NCBI GenBank assembly: GCA_001305115.1
Contig: BCAA01000010.1
Location: 53,627 to 117,626, forward strand
Length of the DNA: 64,000 nucleotides
DNA from: Clostridia bacterium UC5.1-1E11
GTDB taxonomy: Bacteria > Bacillota > Clostridia > Oscillospirales > Acutalibacteraceae
Direction: 5' to 3'
Positions 40,482-49,333 of this stretch are shown one piece after another. The notes under the pieces were generated by a model, which had not been told where the DNA came from, made no database searches, and saw only the letters and a program-made list of their open reading frames with translations. Position 1 is the first letter of the stretch; each line of letters starts with the position of its first letter. A program made the position numbers and the translations under genes.

Positions 40482-41240
40482 ATGGAAAAGCGGTTAAAGG
40501 TATTGGTTTCAAATGACAGCGTAGAATTTCAGCAAGAATACGGCCATGTTCTGGAGGAATCCGGGATGGAATTGACTTATACGCAGAAAGACGGAGTAAA
40601 ATTGCTGGAGAAAATCGAAGCAATGCACCCAGATGTTGTACTTGCAGATCTTTTTATGCCCCGTCTAGATGGCATTGGAGTGATGCATGCGTCGGAAAAA
40701 TTGGGACATCAAAAACCATTGTTTGTAATTATTTCCAATTTTACCAGTCCCACATTAGAGCGTGAAGTGATGACATCCGGCGCTGCGTATTTTGCGGTCT
40801 CACCGTTTAATGCATCCGAACTTGCAGAACGTATCGTACAAATTGTTGGCCTGACAGAGGGCGCAATTCAGCAGGAATCGCAGCCGTCGTTGGAAATCCA
40901 GGTGACCGAAATTCTGCATCAGATTGGTGTACCTGCCCATATCAAAGGATACCATTATTTGCGTGACTCCATCATCATGGCAATCGAAACGCCAGAGATT
41001 ATCAATGCAGTGACCAAACAGCTCTATCCAAGTGTTGCGAAAAAATATGAAACAACCAGTTCCCGTGTAGAACGCGCAATCCGACATGCTATCGAAGTTG
41101 CCTGGGATCGTGGCGATGTTGATATTCTCAACAGCTATTTTGGGTATACCATCCACAATACGCGCGGAAAGCCAACCAATTCAGAATTTATTGCGATGAT
41201 TAGCGACCGCTTACGCCTGCATATGAAATCTGCCAGCTAA
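40482..41240 (+). CDS. spo0A: Sporulation master regulator Spo0A with altered receiver
   Basis: Response regulator that starts sporulation. The receiver keeps the phospho-acceptor Asp56 (VVLADLFMPRLDG) but has Asn11-Asp12 instead of the usual acidic pair. The normally invariant Lys of the KPF motif is Ser107 (FAVSPFN). The C-terminal DNA-binding domain is fully conserved (SRVERAIRHAIEVAWDRG, GKPTNSEFIAMISDRLRL). 252 residues, uninterrupted, with GGGGG upstream of ATG 40482. DNA targets are probably the normal 0A boxes; the activation chemistry may differ. Confidence 0.95.
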   Translation: MEKRLKVLVSNDSVEFQQEYGHVLEESGMELTYTQKDGVKLLEKIEAMHPDVVLADLFMPRLDGIGVMHASEKLGHQKPLFVIISNFTSPTLEREVMTSGAAYFAVSPFNASELAERIVQIVGLTEGAIQQESQPSLEIQVTEILHQIGVPAHIKGYHYLRDSIIMAIETPEIINAVTKQLYPSVAKKYETTSSRVERAIRHAIEVAWDRGDVDILNSYFGYTIHNTRGKPTNSEFIAMISDRLRLHMKSAS

Positions 41241-41295
41241 AATTTGTTAGCTCATTTGCGATTGCTCGCTTTTTGGGGATAAGTTGTATGAAGAA

Positions 41296-41345
41296 GCCCT
41301 CTCCACTGTGGAAATAGTCCACGGTAGGAGAGGGCAATTTTTTAA
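41296..41345. terminator. Bidirectional terminator between spo0A and the thioesterase
   Basis: GCCCTCTCC (41296-41304) pairs with GGAGAGGGC (41327-41335) plus an inner GTGGA/TCCAC stem, followed by AATTTTTT. Confidence 0.8.
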
Positions 41346-41351
41346 CCATTA

Positions 41352-41789
41352 TTATTTTTTATCTGTTTCCATCATAGACTCCATCTTTTGATAGAGGTCG
41401 GGATAATGTTTTTTCATACTGAATGGCCGGAAGGTTTTTGCGTTCACCCAGGCGTGGAGTGTGAACCCGGTATTGATGGGCTTGTCCTCTCCTTCTTTGA
41501 AAATACGGTAGGAAAAACGGATGCGCGCAGGGCTTAACTCTGCAATGGAGGCTTCAACAGTCAGGATGTCCTCATAATGGGCTGTACCAATGTACCGACA
41601 ACCGAGTTCCACCAACGGTGTCATCACACCCATATGCTCCATTTCCGAATACGTCATACCAATATTTTTGATGAGGTCTGTTCGGGCAATTTCGTACCAG
41701 ATGGGATAATTTGCATGGTGCGCAATCCCCATCTGATCGGTTTCAGCATAACGGACCACCACTTGACTTTTGCTAATCATGGTTTCCAT
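41352..41789 (-). CDS. Acyl-CoA thioesterase, YbgC/FadM type
   Basis: Hot-dog-fold thioesterase of about 145 residues. VRYAETDQMGIAHHANYPIWYE contains the YbgC-type motif with the catalytic Asp in the TDQMG turn. Expected to cleave acyl-CoA; the chain length is unknown. Two possible Met starts (41789 and 41780) share AGGAGGG; the downstream one has more normal spacing. It shares a terminator with spo0A. Confidence 0.9.
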   Translation of the reverse strand: METMISKSQVVVRYAETDQMGIAHHANYPIWYEIARTDLIKNIGMTYSEMEHMGVMTPLVELGCRYIGTAHYEDILTVEASIAELSPARIRFSYRIFKEGEDKPINTGFTLHAWVNAKTFRPFSMKKHYPDLYQKMESMMETDKK

Positions 41790-41820
41790 TCCCTCCTTTT
41801 GTCCGGTGTTGTTAAAGGCG

Positions 41821-41865
41821 AAAAAAGAAAACTGAGCTTTGGACGTGATGAACGTCCAAGCTCAG
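41821..41865 (-). terminator. Terminator of tRNA-Leu
   Basis: On the minus strand, CTGAGCTTGGACGT pairs with ACGTCCAAAGCTCAG (one bulge), followed by a T-rich tail ending in six Ts. Confidence 0.8.
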
Positions 41866-41867
41866 CC

Positions 41868-41954
41868 TGGTGCCGCTGACCGGGATCGAACCGGTACGGT
41901 GTTGCCACCGAGGGATTTTAAGTCCCTTGCGTCTGCCAATTCCGCCACAGCGGC
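41868..41954 (-). tRNA. tRNA-Leu (TAA)
   Basis: Minus-strand acceptor GCCGCTG pairs with CAGCGGC. The anticodon loop CTTAAAA carries TAA. A long variable arm (CGGTGGCAACACCG) marks a class II tRNA. Discriminator A, and CCA is encoded at 41870-41868. 84 nt without CCA. Confidence 0.94.
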
Positions 41955-42085
41955 AAATAACGGTAATTATTATAACACAGTCTTGCTTCAAAAGCAATGG
42001 TTTTGTGTCGATCACCGCTATTCAAATGAGAGCAGAATGAATATGGTAGGTTGATACAGACCCTGATACAGAAACAGCAGGGCCT

Positions 42086-42922
42086 TTAAAGTTCTTGAAA
42101 TGCTTCTCGCAATAAATGTATTTCTGCTTGGTAACCCTCGAGATCGTTTGGAGTTTCCAGCTCAAAGGGAAGGTTTCGCAGCTTTGGGTGATTGATAATC
42201 CTTGTCAACGCAGGCAGACCGATGTGACCTTGTCCAATTTTTGCATGGCGGTCTTTGTGGCTGCCACAAGGATTTAAGCTATCGTTTAAATGTATAGCTC
42301 GCAGTCGTTCGAGGCCAATTACTCGGTCGAACTCCTCCAAAACTTCGTCCAGACGATCGACAATATCATACCCGGCATCGAAGACATGGCAAGTATCCAG
42401 GCAGACCCCCATTTTTTCGGCAAGCTCTACGCGGTCGAGAATGGCACGCAATTCCTGAAAGCTACGGCCAACTTCACTTCCCTTGCCCGCCATGGTCTCT
42501 AAAAGGACAGTTGTATGCAGGTTTGGGTGAAGAATACGATTTAGCCCCTCAGCGATTAAACGGATTCCGGTCTCCGCTCCTTGTTTTACATGGCTACCCG
42601 GATGGAAATTGTACAGGTTTCCAGGGAGATATTCCATCGTAGCGAGATCTTCGGTCATGGCTTGTATTGCAAAATCCCGTAGGCCTTCATCTGCAGAACA
42701 GAGGTTGAGCGTATAGGGCGCATGTGCAACAAGGGTGACAAAGTGTTCCTGCGAGATCAGCTCATTCAATGCAGCGATGTCTGTGAGGTTGACCGCCTTT
42801 GCTTTGCTTCCGCGCGGATTCCGTGTAAAGTATTGAAAAGTGTTGGCGCCGATAGAAAGAGCTTCTTTGCCCATGTGCAAATATCCCTTTGCAGAGGATA
42901 GATGGCATCCGATATTTAACAT
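42086..42922 (-). CDS. nfo: Endonuclease IV
   Basis: Zinc-dependent AP endonuclease for base-excision repair. [15 protein letters not shown] starts the TIM barrel. Zinc-site motifs are [50 protein letters not shown] and [14 protein letters not shown]. 278 residues, full length. GGAGG lies 8 nt before ATG 42922. Monocistronic by position. Confidence 0.96.
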   Translation of the reverse strand: MLNIGCHLSSAKGYLHMGKEALSIGANTFQYFTRNPRGSKAKAVNLTDIAALNELISQEHFVTLVAHAPYTLNLCSADEGLRDFAIQAMTEDLATMEYLPGNLYNFHPGSHVKQGAETGIRLIAEGLNRILHPNLHTTVLLETMAGKGSEVGRSFQELRAILDRVELAEKMGVCLDTCHVFDAGYDIVDRLDEVLEEFDRVIGLERLRAIHLNDSLNPCGSHKDRHAKIGQGHIGLPALTRIINHPKLRNLPFELETPNDLEGYQAEIHLLREAFQEL

Positions 42923-42992
42923 AGGTTATTCCTCCGTTTTTTGATGGAATGGTATCTATTATATACCAGTTCCATAGGAAATACCAGCAAAA

Positions 42993-43024
42993 GAAAAAGG
43001 GCTGACCTACCAAGAGATCAGCCC
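42993..43024 (-). terminator. Terminator of the Hsp20 pair
   Basis: On the minus strand, GGGCTGATCT (43024-43015) pairs with AGGTCAGCCC (43008-42999), followed by five Ts. Confidence 0.8.
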
Positions 43025-43047
43025 ATAAAAAAGAAAACTGAGGAAAA

Positions 43048-43473
43048 TTAATGAATTTCGATGCGGCGATTCGAAGAAACGGAGGCTTGCTTCTTTGGCA
43101 AAGTTAACTCCAACACACCGTTTTCATATTTGGCTTTGATTCCTCGAACATCCACAGTGGATACATCAAAACTGCGGCACATCAAACCGGAATACCTTTC
43201 CCGACGGATATAATGGCTACTATCCATTGGCGCCTCTGCGCCGCATTGTGCCGAGATGGTCAAGCAATCGTCGCCCTTCATCTCGATGTGAATATTCTCC
43301 TTCTTAACTCCCGGCAGGTCAATACGCAACAGGTACCGGTTGTCTTGATCGATGATGTCAGTCTTACAGGGGACCGTGTTTTCTTTCGCTTTAGGAAGGA
43401 ACGCACGATTCATTGGGTCAAGGGAATGGAACAGATGATTGGATGTCTGTTCAAAAGGAATCCAGTCGAACAT
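43048..43473 (-). CDS. Hsp20 small heat-shock protein, copy 2
   Basis: ATP-independent holdase chaperone. The alpha-crystallin domain spans residues ~38-135, with KTDIIDQDNRYLLRIDLPGV at the start and YENGVLELTLPKK near the end. The C-terminal NRRIEIH supplies an IxI-like motif. 141 residues. GGAGGG precedes ATG 43473. It is the second of two tandem copies separated by 53 nt. It is more diverged in the acidic loop region (SAQCGAEAPMDSSHYI) than its neighbour. Confidence 0.94.
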   Translation of the reverse strand: MFDWIPFEQTSNHLFHSLDPMNRAFLPKAKENTVPCKTDIIDQDNRYLLRIDLPGVKKENIHIEMKGDDCLTISAQCGAEAPMDSSHYIRRERYSGLMCRSFDVSTVDVRGIKAKYENGVLELTLPKKQASVSSNRRIEIH

Positions 43474-43526
43474 GATAAAGCCCTCCGTTTTATGGTTTGC
43501 ATCGTCACATAATAGGATTTGCAGGA

Positions 43527-43952
43527 TTATTCAATTTCAATCCGATGGTTTGTGGGAACGGTTGCCTGCTTTTTGGGGAGGTTCAATTCCAGTACGCCAT
43601 CTTCAAATTTGGCTGTGATGTGTTCTGCATCGATTGAAGAAATGTCAAAGCTACGGCTCATCGATCCATACCGTCTTTCCCGACGGATGTAATGATTCTT
43701 ATCGTCCTCGCTTTTCTGCTCTTCCGAATGTTCGGCGGAGATAGTCAAACGGTCGCCTTCGATATCGAGGTGAATATCCTCTTTTTGGAAGCCGGGCAAA
43801 TCTGCTTTTAATACATAACGGGAACCCTCATCGACAATATCGGTTTTGCAAGGAGCAATATCCACATTTCCACCAAAGAAAGCACGCTCCATATCATCCA
43901 AATAACGGAACAAGTCGTTGTTTTTGTGTTCAAAAGGAATCAGATCAAACAT
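43527..43952 (-). CDS. Hsp20 small heat-shock protein, copy 1
   Basis: Same 141-residue length and layout as copy 2. MFDLIPFEHKNNDLFRYLDD opens the protein, the crystallin domain has DLPGFQKEDIHLDIEGD and FEDGVLELNLPKK, and the tail is NHRIEIE. AAGGGGG precedes ATG 43952. It is the promoter-proximal gene, so both copies are likely transcribed from the CIRCE-controlled region upstream. A local tandem duplication is the simplest origin. Confidence 0.95.
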   Translation of the reverse strand: MFDLIPFEHKNNDLFRYLDDMERAFFGGNVDIAPCKTDIVDEGSRYVLKADLPGFQKEDIHLDIEGDRLTISAEHSEEQKSEDDKNHYIRRERRYGSMSRSFDISSIDAEHITAKFEDGVLELNLPKKQATVPTNHRIEIE

Positions 43953-44144
43953 AAGTCAAAACCCCCTTAAAAGTATCGATTGTTTTTACCAAAATCTATT
44001 TATGCTTGCTGGTTCTGCAAGAAAGTCTTTTTTCAAGCGAACCACCTTCTTTCTAGTCATTCAGGCTCTCTTGCTTTCTACGCTTTTTAGTATAGAGACC
44101 GGTTATGAAAAATATTTTGCAAATTTACGAACAAATTATTAATT

Positions 44145-44171
44145 TTAGCACTCGATAAGAAAGAGTGCTAA
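44145..44171. promoter_or_regulatory. CIRCE operator (HrcA binding site)
   Basis: TTAGCACTC-N9-GAGTGCTAA, a perfect match to the CIRCE inverted repeat. It is 193 nt upstream of the first hsp20 gene on the minus strand. The plus-strand gene beyond it is deoB, an unlikely target. HrcA repression of hsp20 is the natural reading. Confidence 0.93.
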
Positions 44172-44207
44172 AAATAATTGAAACAAATCCTTAAAAGAAT
44201 AAGAAGT

Positions 44208-44238
44208 ATCATAAGTTTAGAAATAGTACAGAGGTCAA
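44208..44238 (-). promoter_or_regulatory. Possible promoter upstream of CIRCE
   Basis: On the minus strand, TTGACC (44238-44233), a long 19-nt spacer and TATGAT (44213-44208). The CIRCE would then lie about 30 nt into the transcript. Weak because of the spacer. Confidence 0.35.
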
Positions 44239-44316
44239 GAATGAGACCAGAAGCTTTTACCGGCAATCCCAAAATGTCGAAGTTTGCGGAAATCCAAAAT
44301 TTTTCTTGTAAAATGA

Positions 44317-44345
44317 TAGCCAAATCTGGAAGAATGTATTATAAT
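44317..44345 (+). promoter_or_regulatory. Possible promoter of the nucleoside cluster
   Basis: TAGCCA (44317-44322), a 17-nt spacer and TATAAT (44340-44345). The -10 is perfect and the -35 poor. It is 63 nt upstream of deoB. Confidence 0.45.
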
Positions 44346-44407
44346 AAAATTAACGAAATTGTGTGCGTATTTTAACATTATGATAGAAACCTTACGGGAG
44401 GTGTAAC

Positions 44408-45577
44408 ATGAAACGTGTCTTTTTGATGGTATTGGATAGTGTAGGAATCGGGGAAATGCCAGATGCTGCCCAATATGGGGATGCTGGTAGCAATACATTG
44501 GCTGCTGCATCGACCAGTTCGTATTTCTCCATGCCGAACATGCAGAAGTTAGGACTTTTTAATATTGATGGCGTCGAGTGCCGTCCCGCTGTAGATCATC
44601 CATCGGCAGCATTCGCCCGGATGACCGAAGTCTCAAAGGGAAAGGATACCACCATTGGTCATTGGGAAATCGCGGGAATCGCATCCCCCAAGCCGCTGCC
44701 AACCTATCCGGATGGATTTCCAAAGGAGCTGCTGGATGCATTTAGCAGCCAGACAGGGCGGAAGGTGCTCTGCAACAAACCGTATTCTGGAACAGAAGTC
44801 ATTAAAGATTATGGAAAAGAGCATGTGGAGACTGGCGCATTGATCGTGTATACTTCTGCGGACAGTGTATTCCAAATTGCGGCGCATGAGTCCGTGGTTC
44901 CAGTCGAAGAGCTGTACCGGTATTGCCAGATTGCACGTAAACTTCTGACTGGGGAACATAGCGTTGGACGTGTCATTGCACGGCCGTTTACAGGGGAATA
45001 CCCCCATTATACCCGGACGACAAACCGGCATGACTTTTCGTTGCTCCCACCGAGCACTACTATGTTGGACCAGCTTTCTGACAATGGATTTGATGTAGTT
45101 GCAATCGGAAAGATCTATGATATTTTTGCTGGCAGGGGAATCACAGAGGCGATTCGAACCGGCGGAAACGATGAAGGAATTGCCCGGACGATCGAATGGA
45201 CCAAGCGGGATTTTAACGGACTTTGCTTTATCAATCTGGTGGATTTTGACATGTTGTATGGCCATCGAAATGATGTAGAGGGATATGCAAAGGGGTTAAC
45301 AACAGTCGATCAGGCAATCCCAGAAATTTTAGCAGGGTTGCGGGAGGACGACTTGCTGATGATTACTGCAGATCACGGCTGTGATCCGAGCACCCCTTCG
45401 ACGGACCATTCCCGCGAATATACTCCTTGGGTCATTGCTGGGCCAAAGGTAAAGTCCGGCGTAAACTTGGGAACGCTGCCAACCTTTGCGGACATTGGGG
45501 CGACCATTTTGGACTACTTTGGTGTAAAATCGGAGATTACCGGGACATCTCGCTTGCACGAAATTTTAAATCGTTGA
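44408..45577 (+). CDS. deoB: Phosphopentomutase
   Basis: Interconverts (deoxy)ribose-1-phosphate and -5-phosphate, linking nucleoside phosphorolysis to DeoC or the pentose pathway. Alkaline-phosphatase-fold metal motifs are visible: MVLDSVGIGEMPDA, the nucleophile region SKGKDTTIGHWEIAG, NLVDFDMLYGHR, and ADHGCDPSTPSTDHSREYTP. 389 residues, complete. GGGAGG lies 6-8 nt before ATG 44408. It opens the nucleoside salvage cluster. Confidence 0.96.
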   Translation: MKRVFLMVLDSVGIGEMPDAAQYGDAGSNTLAAASTSSYFSMPNMQKLGLFNIDGVECRPAVDHPSAAFARMTEVSKGKDTTIGHWEIAGIASPKPLPTYPDGFPKELLDAFSSQTGRKVLCNKPYSGTEVIKDYGKEHVETGALIVYTSADSVFQIAAHESVVPVEELYRYCQIARKLLTGEHSVGRVIARPFTGEYPHYTRTTNRHDFSLLPPSTTMLDQLSDNGFDVVAIGKIYDIFAGRGITEAIRTGGNDEGIARTIEWTKRDFNGLCFINLVDFDMLYGHRNDVEGYAKGLTTVDQAIPEILAGLREDDLLMITADHGCDPSTPSTDHSREYTPWVIAGPKVKSGVNLGTLPTFADIGATILDYFGVKSEITGTSRLHEILNR

Positions 45578-45787
45578 GGAGGAAAGTGGCAGCGCGGTCT
45601 GAAGGACGATGTTCCTGGCCGCTCTTGCAGCGCTTTCCTTTCGATAATCATGCCGCCATTTGAGAGAACCGGAAAGCGCCTTTTTCGATGGAAGGCGGAA
45701 GGATTTTTGACAAGAATCTATTTGAAAAGGGGCTTTGCGGGCTTTCTTTTCAAAGTGGACAGGCTGTACAGAACAGGAGAATGAGAA

Positions 45788-46501
45788 ATGGCTAAAACAC
45801 CGACTCCGCACAACGCGGCTAAGCCCGGCGATATTGCCAAGACGGTTTTAATGCCGGGGGACCCGCTTCGTGCAAAATTCATCGCAGAAACGTATCTGGA
45901 AAATCCGGTATGCTTTAACACGGTGCGCAACATGTTGGGCTATACGGGGACCTATGAAGGCAAGCGTGTCTCCGTAATGGGCAGCGGAATGGGGATGCCA
46001 TCCATAGGGATCTATTCGTATGAGCTCTATCATTTTTATGACGTAGAGAACATCATTCGCATTGGTTCCGCTGGCGGAATTGCGGATAATGTCCATGTGC
46101 GGGACGTTGTCGTCGGAATCGGTGCCTGTACGGATTCCAACTATGGCGCTCAGTATCGCTTGCCGGGAACCTTTGCACCAATTGCAGATTTCGGTCTTGC
46201 ACAGAAGGCAGTCCAGTTTGCACAGGAGCACAACATCAAAACAGTGGTCGGAAACGTCCTCTCTTCGGACACTTTCTATGGGGATGATCCGAATGCGCTC
46301 TCCGCTTGGAAAAAGATGGGCGTGCTTGCAGTTGAGATGGAATCTGCGGCGTTGTATATGAATGCGGCATGCGCGGGAAAAAAGGCACTTTGTCTACTGA
46401 CCATTTCGGATTGCCCATTTACCGGAGAATCCCTTACCGCAGAAGAGCGGCAAACCAGTTTCCGTGAAATGATGGAGATTGCGCTGGCGATTGCAGAATA
46501 A
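45788..46501 (+). CDS. deoD: Purine-nucleoside phosphorylase, DeoD type
   Basis: Cleaves purine (deoxy)nucleosides with phosphate. NP-I family motifs: VLMPGDPLRAKFIAE (phosphate loop), GSGMGMPSIGIYSYEL, RIGSAGGI, VEMESAALY and ISDCPFTGE with the catalytic Asp. 237 residues, as in the hexameric bacterial type. GGAG precedes ATG 45788. The 210-nt gap from deoB has no gene and only weak stems. The product enters DeoB and then DeoC. Confidence 0.96.
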   Translation: MAKTPTPHNAAKPGDIAKTVLMPGDPLRAKFIAETYLENPVCFNTVRNMLGYTGTYEGKRVSVMGSGMGMPSIGIYSYELYHFYDVENIIRIGSAGGIADNVHVRDVVVGIGACTDSNYGAQYRLPGTFAPIADFGLAQKAVQFAQEHNIKTVVGNVLSSDTFYGDDPNALSAWKKMGVLAVEMESAALYMNAACAGKKALCLLTISDCPFTGESLTAEERQTSFREMMEIALAIAE

Positions 46502-46585
46502 GTATGGGTCAAACGTCCATCCGGTTCTTTATGATTGAATGGACGAGGATCATAAATCTGAAAGAAAGTTTAGGAGGAATATTTG

Positions 46586-47673
46586 ATGAAGAAATTATTG
46601 GCTTTTCTGTTGGCCGGTATGATGGCGTTTTCAGCCACTGCCTGCGGCTCGGGCAACGATTCCAACACCCCTGAGCTTCCCAGCCCACCAATTCCACCGA
46701 GGGCACCCAGGACGGAGAGACCACACCAGAAGGCGGCATCAAGATCCGCATGGTCACGGATACCGGCGGTGTCAACGATCAGTCCTTTAACCAGTCCGCT
46801 TGGGAAGGCCTGCAAACGTTGAAGGATGAGATGGGCGCGGACGTGAATTACATTGAATCTAAGCAGGAAGCGGATTATGCGACCAACCTTGATAAGGCTG
46901 CAGACGATGAAGCCCAGTTGATCTGGGGCGTTGGTTTTGCAATGGCGGATGCCATTGGCATTGCAGCAACAGCGAACCCGGATATCCAGTATGCAATTAT
47001 TGATAATGGATATGATGAAGCGACTATGCCGGACAATGTGGCAGGTGTGATGTTCCGCGCACAGGAGCCATCGTTTGTGGTCGGCTACATTGCAGGGAAG
47101 ACGACAGAGACCGGTAAGGTCGGTTTTGTCGGCGGCGTGACGAGCGACATCATCGATCAGTTCCAGTATGGCTTCCAGGCTGGTGTGGATTATGCGTCTG
47201 AGGAACTCGGCAAGACCATCACAGTGGATGTACAGTATGCAGAGAGCTTTACCGATGCTTCGAAGGGCAAGGCAATCGCTTCGAAGATGTTCTCCGATGG
47301 CTGCGACATCGTGTTCCATGCAGCCGGCGGCGCAGGTGTCGGGGTCATTGAGGCGGCGAAGGATGCTGGTAAATATGCCATTGGCGTCGACCGTGACCAG
47401 GCGTATCTTGCGCCTGAAAACGTACTGACCTCTGCAATGAAGTTGGTCAACAATGCGGTCATCGCGGTTTCCAAAGAAGTCATCGAAGGAAAAGAGATTG
47501 GCGGCCAGACATACACCTATGGCCTCACCGAGGATGCAGTCGGCATTCCGGAGGAGCATTCCCTGATGGGCGACGAAACCTACAATGCGGCGCTCGAAGT
47601 GGAAGAAAAAATCAAGAATGGCGAAATTGTTCCGCCGGCCAATGCGGACGAGTATGCGCAGTTTGGCAAATAA
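46586..47673 (+). CDS. BMP-family nucleoside-binding lipoprotein (1-nt deletion)
   Basis: Substrate-binding lipoprotein for an ABC nucleoside importer. The signal peptide ends in a lipobox (SATAC, Cys about residue 20) followed by a Ser/Gly/Thr linker. The linker frame breaks near CCC 46679-46681; one more C gives QPTNSTEGTQDGETTPEGG and joins IKIRMVTDTGGVNDQSFNQS, the BMP signature. Later motifs include FHAAGGAGVGVIEAA and GVDRDQAYL. 362 residues. GGAGG precedes ATG 46586. It directly precedes the matching ATPase and permeases. Confidence 0.93.
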
Positions 47674-47725
47674 TCAGCACTTGTTGCGGGGAGGTTCTCT
47701 TCTTTGAGAAAATCCCCTTTGCAGG

Positions 47726-47755
47726 CGGGGCGTCTCATTTGGGCGCCCCGTTTTC
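47726..47755 (+). terminator. Hairpin between the lipoprotein and ATPase genes
   Basis: CGGGGCG (47726-47732) pairs with CGCCCCG (47744-47750), followed by four Ts. Probably a partial terminator that makes the binding protein more abundant than the membrane parts. Confidence 0.7.
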
Positions 47756-47791
47756 TGTAAAAAGGAGAAATAGGCGGGAGGTTTTGTAGTA

Positions 47792-49333
47792 ATGGAGGTC
47801 AGCAAGGAGTATGCCGTTCAGATGCACGGCATCACCAAATTGTTTGGCAGCTTTTGCGCGCTGGACCATGTGGATTTGGATGTGAAGAGGGGGACCATCC
47901 ACTCTTTGCTGGGAGAAAATGGAGCGGGTAAAAGCACGCTGATGAATGTGCTCTATGGCCTTTATCAGGCCGATGCAGGAGAAATCTACTTAAATGGAGA
48001 GCGGGTTCATATTAAGAATCCGACCACCGCAATTGAGCACGGAATTGGTATGGTACACCAGCACTTTATGTTGGTAGACAATTTTACGGTGACACAGAAC
48101 ATCATTTTAGGCAATGAAACAGCCAATCGCTTTGGCATTTTGGACATGAAAAAGGCACGCAAAAACGTACAGGAGATCGTCGAAAAATATGGCCTGGAAG
48201 TCGATCCGGATGCAAAGATTGAGGACATCTCTGTCGGCATGCAGCAGCGTGTAGAGATATTAAAAGCGCTTTATCGAGGAGCAGATCTGCTGATTTTAGA
48301 TGAACCGACGGCTGTGCTAACGCCCCAGGAGATTGAAGATCTGATTCAGATTATGCACAATCTGATTGCGGACGGGAAGACCATCATCATCATCACGCAT
48401 AAGCTCAAGGAAATCAAAGAAAGTTCCGATGTATGCACCATTATCCGCCGGGGAAAATACGTTGACACCGTAGCAGTCCAGGAGGTGGATGAGGAGGAAC
48501 TAGCTACCAAGATGGTAGGGCATGCTGTTCAATTGGTGGTTGAGAAGTCGCCGGCGAAGCCAGGAGAGGTGGTATTTGCGATAGATCATCTCACGGTTAA
48601 GGATGAGCGTGGTTTGCGAGCGGTAAACGACCTTTCCTTGCAGGTGCGAAAGGGAGAAATCGTTGGGATCGCTGGCATTGATGGAAATGGGCAGAAAGAA
48701 TTGGTCGAGGCGATTACCTGCCTGACAAAGTGTGAAAGCGGTACGATTCAAATCAATGGACAGCAAGTACAGAACACAACGCCGCGCAATGTAGTCGATC
48801 ATAAGATCTCGACCATTCATGAGGATCGCCAGAAGCGCGGATTGGTTCTGAATTTTACAGTGGCGGAAAATGCTATTTTGGAAAAGTATCGGACGGAGCC
48901 ATTCCGAAAGCACGGAATGTTAAACAACAGTGAAATTCTTGCATTTACCAATGGCCTGCTGCACGATTATGATGTCCGTCCGGAGGATTGTGCACAACAT
49001 TTGGCGCGCAGCCTTTCCGGCGGAAATCAGCAAAAGGTGATCATCGCACGCGAAGTTGCAAATGAACCAGATCTGTTGATCGCGGTGCAGCCGACGCGCG
49101 GATTGGATGTTGGCGCTATTGAGTATGTCCATAAAACGCTGATTGCAGAACGGGATAAAGGCAGGGCGATCCTGTTGATTTCTCTGGAACTCGATGAGGT
49201 GATGAATGTTTCCGATACCATTGCGGTACTTTATAACGGAAGCATTGCCGACACCTTTAAACAAGGTGAAGTGGATGAAAAGACAATCGGACTTTTAATG
49301 GCTGGAGGGAAACAACATGCAAAGAACAGTTAG
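47792..49333 (+). CDS. Nucleoside ABC importer, tandem ATPase
   Basis: 513 residues with two ABC domains, as in sugar- and nucleoside-type importers (YufO-like). The first has GENGAGKST, VHQHFMLVDNFTV and LLILDEPTAVLTPQEI, with a relaxed signature (ISVGMQQRVEI). The second has GIDGNGQKE for Walker A, LSGGNQQKVIIARE and AVQPTRGLDVGA for Walker B. Degeneration of one site is normal for this family. GGGAGG precedes ATG 47792. It overlaps the permease gene by 17 nt. Confidence 0.95.
   Translation: MEVSKEYAVQMHGITKLFGSFCALDHVDLDVKRGTIHSLLGENGAGKSTLMNVLYGLYQADAGEIYLNGERVHIKNPTTAIEHGIGMVHQHFMLVDNFTVTQNIILGNETANRFGILDMKKARKNVQEIVEKYGLEVDPDAKIEDISVGMQQRVEILKALYRGADLLILDEPTAVLTPQEIEDLIQIMHNLIADGKTIIIITHKLKEIKESSDVCTIIRRGKYVDTVAVQEVDEEELATKMVGHAVQLVVEKSPAKPGEVVFAIDHLTVKDERGLRAVNDLSLQVRKGEIVGIAGIDGNGQKELVEAITCLTKCESGTIQINGQQVQNTTPRNVVDHKISTIHEDRQKRGLVLNFTVAENAILEKYRTEPFRKHGMLNNSEILAFTNGLLHDYDVRPEDCAQHLARSLSGGNQQKVIIAREVANEPDLLIAVQPTRGLDVGAIEYVHKTLIAERDKGRAILLISLELDEVMNVSDTIAVLYNGSIADTFKQGEVDEKTIGLLMAGGKQHAKNS

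Noticed and set aside
44275..44281. 0A box (TGTCGAA) upstream of deoB
   Set aside because: A seven-base match occurs often by chance, the flanks do not fit well and the downstream cluster has no sporulation role.
47792..49333. Degenerate first ABC signature in the nucleoside ATPase as a novelty
   Set aside because: Relaxed signature motifs in one half are normal for tandem sugar/nucleoside-type ATPases.
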